From Chelativorans xinjiangensis (lineage in GTDB: Bacteria > Pseudomonadota > Alphaproteobacteria > Rhizobiales > Rhizobiaceae), in contig NZ_WQNH01000016.1 of assembly GCF_009812055.1 (NCBI RefSeq), forward strand, positions 21,820-85,819: 64,000 nucleotides of DNA, in the 5' to 3' direction. Both the position numbers and the translations under genes were made by a program. Below are positions 61,014-64,000 of the stretch, piece after piece; position 1 is the stretch's first letter, and the number at the start of each line of letters is the position of its first letter. A model generated the notes under the pieces. It worked only from the letters and a program-made list of their open reading frames with translations. It did no database searches and had not been told where the DNA came from.

Positions 61014-63380
61014 ATGCCTGATGCTCCGCACACCAAGCTGCTCGCCCGTAAAGTCTCCGACTTCTGCCGCCTCCGTATCGATCCCGTGCTGCCACCGCAG
61101 GAAGGTAGGCGGATCAGAGAATTCCTTCTCGATCTAATTGCCGTGTCGCAGACGCCGCCTCGCAAGGTCCGCGGTTACAATTGGGACGAAATCGCCCTCC
61201 AATGCGGTCTCGACAGCGACGCCTTGCGGATCGCACGGAAAGCGATCGAGCCGGCGCTAGATGCGATCGTGCGGAACATGAAAAGCCCAGCCACCTACGC
61301 TTCTGCAAACATCCAAAGGGCTCAAGATTCAGAGCCGCGTCTGCTACGCAGCCGTTCTCCACGGCAGCCGGCGGAAAGGTCAGGCGCTGCTTCCCAAATT
61401 GGCGCTACAGATCGATTGGGGCGAAGGCCTGCGACAAGCCGGCAGAAGCCCGGCACCAAGCCTCGCATCGTCGAGGAGTTTCCCGAACCCATTTTTGAGG
61501 AATGGATTGATCCAACGACCTTTCAGGAGGCGCTGGCGCTGCACATGCGCCGCCACGGCGACAGCTATTGGCACCTTCACCGCGCCGTGGTTCGCGATGA
61601 TGAAAAACTTGACCACTCGACTATCCGTCACTGGCTACAGGGATCGAAAGCGCCTCGCAGCATTGCGAGCATGGAGGTGCTCGGTCGCATCGAACGCCGC
61701 TATCGCCTCCCGGCGGGCTATTTCAAGGCGAAGCTCCCGCATCAGACGCGGTCTACCTCGGGTCACGTTCTCGATGACATCGGCCCGGCCGAGAGACGGA
61801 GGCTAGCGTGGCACCTGCCCGACGACTTCAATGCGCGCCCGTCCCGGGAGCAGGAGGAAATCCTTGAATGGGTGCAGCGCGTGATCATCAGGGGATCGAC
61901 CGACTACAGGCGGTTCCAGGCAGCCGCGATGAAGCAGCGCTACGCCATCCGTTTTCCAGGTATCACATACGGTCAGTCCGACGCTGCGCATGACACCTAT
62001 TGCAACAGATTTGAGGAGCGGGACGAAGACAACGCTTCGTTCATCGATCCCGACCTGCGATCCGGCGTCATAGACGCCCCACCTGTACTCGCCATGGAAA
62101 TGGCCGAACTGATTCGCTTCAAGACCGCGACGCTCACTGCGTTCGGCCTGCAGCGGAACGGCGTCTGGGGCGAGGAGACGGCGTCGCAGAAGGTCGAGCA
62201 TCTCGGCCTGATGTTTGGCGCGTTGGCCGCCCATCCGCGCGGTCCGGTACGTGGCTATGGCGTGCCGCCGCAGCACCTCACCTTCGGCCTCCTCGTATTC
62301 CCGTCGATCTGGGACTGGTATGTGCAATGGCGGGAAAGGCGCCGTGGGTTCTACACCGCGTGGGAAGTGGACATGCTGCGCATTTCGCTCGCCCTCACCC
62401 GCAAGGAGACAGGCTGGCTGCGCCAGCACCCTCACTTTTCCTTGCGCGTGCGACCGATCGACGGACTGGTTTCGCAGCGAGACATCGATCGCGCTTGTGC
62501 CGACTGGGACGATGCCTGCGACGTCTATTTCAAACATGCCTCTTCCCGCGTGAAGGAGATCCAGCGCGTCGCCCGCGTCCATCGCGACCCGTTCGAGCCG
62601 ATCATGCCCGTATTGGAGGCCGACAGCCCCGTCGGCGAATATCGGAAGATCACTGAAGAGATCCTCCGGCTCATGCCGGACGAACGGCTCTATCGTCGCC
62701 CAACGGCGGAGGCCGTCCGATCGTTCCTGATGCTGCGGTTGGGGCTGCACCTTGGATTGCGGCAGAAGAACCTGCGTCAGCTGATGGTCTGTCAACGCGG
62801 GAGACTGCCGCGGTCCGAGCGCCAGCTCACTGACATTAAGCGCGGCGAGATCCGATGGAGTGAGCGTGACAGGGGCTGGGAGGTGCTGATCCCGTCGGTC
62901 GCCTTCAAGAACGCCAATTCATCCTATTTCGGGAGCAAGCCGTTTCGACTGATCCTGCCCGATCTCGGCGGCCTCTACGATCACATCGAGGAGTATATCG
63001 ATCGGCATAGGCATGTGCTTCTCGGCGGAGCCGAGGATCCGGGCACGTTCTTCGTCAAAACGGTGAAGACGACAAGCAAGGACGCTTCCTATGACCAGAA
63101 CACGTTCTATGAGGCCTGGCGCCTGACGATCCAGCGTTATGGGATCTACAACCCCTACACCGGACGCGGCGCCATTCCCGGCCTCCTCCCTCACGGCCCC
63201 CATAATGTCCGAGACGTTCTGGCGACGCACATCCTTAAGCAGACCGGCTCCTATGAGCAGGCGAGCTATGCCATCCAGGACACCCCCGATATGGTCGCGC
63301 ACCACTACGGTCGTTTTCTGCCGCAGGACAAGGCGGCCCTTGCTGCCCGAATTTTGAACCAGGTCTGGGAAACGGCATAG
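61014..63380 (+). CDS. Large tyrosine-recombinase-like protein with internal HTH
   Basis: A 788-residue protein. Residues 150-250 contain a Cro-like helix-turn-helix (TIRHWLQGSKAPRSIASMEVLGRIERRYRLPAGYF). The C-terminal 250 residues resemble a tyrosine recombinase: Arg583 in HLGLRQKNLRQL, His730-x-x-Arg733 in GPHNVRDVLATHILKQ and Tyr765 in HHYGRF. The position usually occupied by the second His is Asp (QDTPDM), so activity may be altered. Size is about twice that of ordinary integrases. It lies beside decayed recombinase and tRNA remnants, so it may belong to another mobile element. Confidence 0.75.
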   Translation: MPDAPHTKLLARKVSDFCRLRIDPVLPPQEGRRIREFLLDLIAVSQTPPRKVRGYNWDEIALQCGLDSDALRIARKAIEPALDAIVRNMKSPATYASANIQRAQDSEPRLLRSRSPRQPAERSGAASQIGATDRLGRRPATSRQKPGTKPRIVEEFPEPIFEEWIDPTTFQEALALHMRRHGDSYWHLHRAVVRDDEKLDHSTIRHWLQGSKAPRSIASMEVLGRIERRYRLPAGYFKAKLPHQTRSTSGHVLDDIGPAERRRLAWHLPDDFNARPSREQEEILEWVQRVIIRGSTDYRRFQAAAMKQRYAIRFPGITYGQSDAAHDTYCNRFEERDEDNASFIDPDLRSGVIDAPPVLAMEMAELIRFKTATLTAFGLQRNGVWGEETASQKVEHLGLMFGALAAHPRGPVRGYGVPPQHLTFGLLVFPSIWDWYVQWRERRRGFYTAWEVDMLRISLALTRKETGWLRQHPHFSLRVRPIDGLVSQRDIDRACADWDDACDVYFKHASSRVKEIQRVARVHRDPFEPIMPVLEADSPVGEYRKITEEILRLMPDERLYRRPTAEAVRSFLMLRLGLHLGLRQKNLRQLMVCQRGRLPRSERQLTDIKRGEIRWSERDRGWEVLIPSVAFKNANSSYFGSKPFRLILPDLGGLYDHIEEYIDRHRHVLLGGAEDPGTFFVKTVKTTSKDASYDQNTFYEAWRLTIQRYGIYNPYTGRGAIPGLLPHGPHNVRDVLATHILKQTGSYEQASYAIQDTPDMVAHHYGRFLPQDKAALAARILNQVWETA

Positions 63381-63434
63381 CAGAGCCACCCAACCTGCCG
63401 CGAGCTCACAGTCCGCACAGGAATCGAACTAGAT

Positions 63435-63599
63435 AGATGGGACAGCCCCGCGTGCATGAGAGGACGCGCGACGACAGCCGGAATATCCCATGCGCGGAGC
63501 TGGAGCGGCGCGTCTTCTCCGGCCTGACGGACGGATGATGTCGCGCCTGAGGTTGCGGTTGAGGCGATCCGCGCCTATGCGGACGAGACCACCGGCTGA
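63435..63599 (+). pseudogene. Remnant of a serine recombinase (middle/C-terminal part)
   Basis: Frame-wise translation gives CAELERRVFSGLTD and, after a +1 shift near 63535, DVAPEVAVEAIRAYADETTG followed by a stop. The L-E-x-R-V-x-x-G-L...A-P-E-x-V-x-E...Y-x-E-E layout resembles the region behind the zinc ribbon of large serine recombinases. No catalytic domain is present. Short and frameshifted, so only a scar. Confidence 0.4.
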
Positions 63600-63695
63600 A
63601 ACGCGAACGCCGCTTGAACGGCCAACGGCAGCGTGTTGGAAAGGCTGCAAAATCGAACCCTCCCAGAGTTTGGATTACGAGAGCGTCGGTATCAG

Positions 63696-63741
63696 TGGTG
63701 TGCGGAGAAGATTTGGACCTGCGGCCTTCAGGCTATGAGCC
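63696..63741 (-). pseudogene. Degenerate initiator tRNA-fMet 3' half
   Basis: Read on the minus strand, GGCTCATAGCCTGAAGG followed by CCGCAGGTCCAAATCTTC and TCCGCACACCA matches the anticodon arm, T arm and 3' end of alphaproteobacterial initiator tRNA with several mismatches. No 5' half precedes it. Such 3' halves are left at integration sites of mobile elements. Confidence 0.45.
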
Positions 63742-64000
63742 ATCACAATTCCCTGCCCTGATTTTATCAACGTTCGCAAAAATCAGACCGTGCTAGAGAT
63801 AGCAGCCGCTCTCGTCCCCTTCCAGTCTGTTGACGCCAACGTAGTCCAAGCGGGAGAGACACTTGTCAAAATCGATCGGCTATCGGTCCGAAGCGGCCAT
63901 CGGGTCACGTTGCTAGACTAGTGCGCATCCATAAACCGCTGTTTTTGCGAGTGTTCAAGGTCGTTTGGCGGCTCAATCCATGGTGTTTTTGCGGCACGTG
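63742..64000. other. Intergenic stretch at the window end
   Basis: No convincing gene, RNA or repeat is visible in the last 260 bp. The sequence is less GC-rich than the chromosome part and may be further remnant mobile DNA. Confidence 0.4.

Noticed and set aside
63650..63700. A second tRNA-like 3' half (GGGTTCGATTT on the minus strand)
   Set aside because: Only a T-arm-like string of about 11 nt can be seen, without paired acceptor or anticodon stems; chance similarity is likely.

Overview
The window comes from a GC-rich alphaproteobacterium, most likely a member of the Rhizobiales (Mesorhizobium/Phyllobacteriaceae-like). The signs are a class II DAHP synthase, a TIGR02281-type aspartic protease next to a DUF1289 protein, CobT, DusA, many MFS and amino-acid ABC transport genes, dispersed palindromic intergenic elements, and an FseA/TraI/TraR quorum-sensing module of the kind known from Mesorhizobium integrative and conjugative elements (ICEs). 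The genus is inference.

Region 1 (1-38.0 kb) is ordinary chromosome. In order it carries the 5' part of gltX with an overlapping MFS gene, an ArsR/SRPBCC pair with a clear operator, clpP, nadE, hemerythrin and GFA proteins, DAHP synthase, gor, a DUF2059 protein, rpiA, gph, tRNA-Val(CAC), trkH, an L,D-transpeptidase, a divergent hydrolase/MarR pair with two operators, moaA, mobB and exporters, an amino-acid-type ABC operon without its ATPase, a reductase, a repeat-rich non-coding stretch of about 1.2 kb that includes a candidate structured RNA, DUF3299, an Lrp-type regulator, a UDG-like protein, GST, a nuclease, a histidine kinase, cobT, an aspartic protease, TauE and dusA. At least four families of palindromic or inverted-repeat elements sit between these genes.

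Region 2 (38.0-47.2 kb) is a mobile segment. A tyrosine integrase starts right beside the 5' end of dusA, a known integration hotspot, and is preceded by four copies of an 8-bp iteron. It is followed by a compact seven-gene operon (39.41-45.10 kb) with a consensus promoter, an overlapping operator and an apparently leaderless start. The operon encodes a DUF6932 nucleotidyltransferase-like protein, an XRE-ImmA/IrrE fusion, DUF4186 with a zinc finger, a radical SAM protein, a DPPW-motif methyltransferase, an ASCH-domain protein and a truncated P-loop kinase. I cannot assign this gene set to a described system; it is the main candidate for something new. On the opposite strand lie traR, an 18-bp tra box, traI and a two-frame fseA-like gene whose halves are joined by a UUUU slip site, as expected for +1 programmed frameshifting. 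The kinase and the fseA-like gene both appear to lose their C-terminal ends near 45.0 kb, which marks a recombination junction.

Region 3 (47.2-60.8 kb) is a catabolic island: two divergent operons around a GntR/UTRA regulator. One encodes two EhuB-like binding proteins, two permeases, an ATPase, an MmgE/PrpD protein and a transketolase/E1-like enzyme. The other encodes an M24 peptidase, an AstE/AspA-type deacylase, a threonine-synthase-like PLP enzyme and a second MmgE/PrpD protein. The set resembles ectoine-type uptake and degradation, but the substrate is not proven.

Region 4 (60.8-64.0 kb) is scarred by mobile DNA: a 788-residue tyrosine-recombinase-like protein, then a decayed serine-recombinase fragment and a degenerate initiator-tRNA 3' half.
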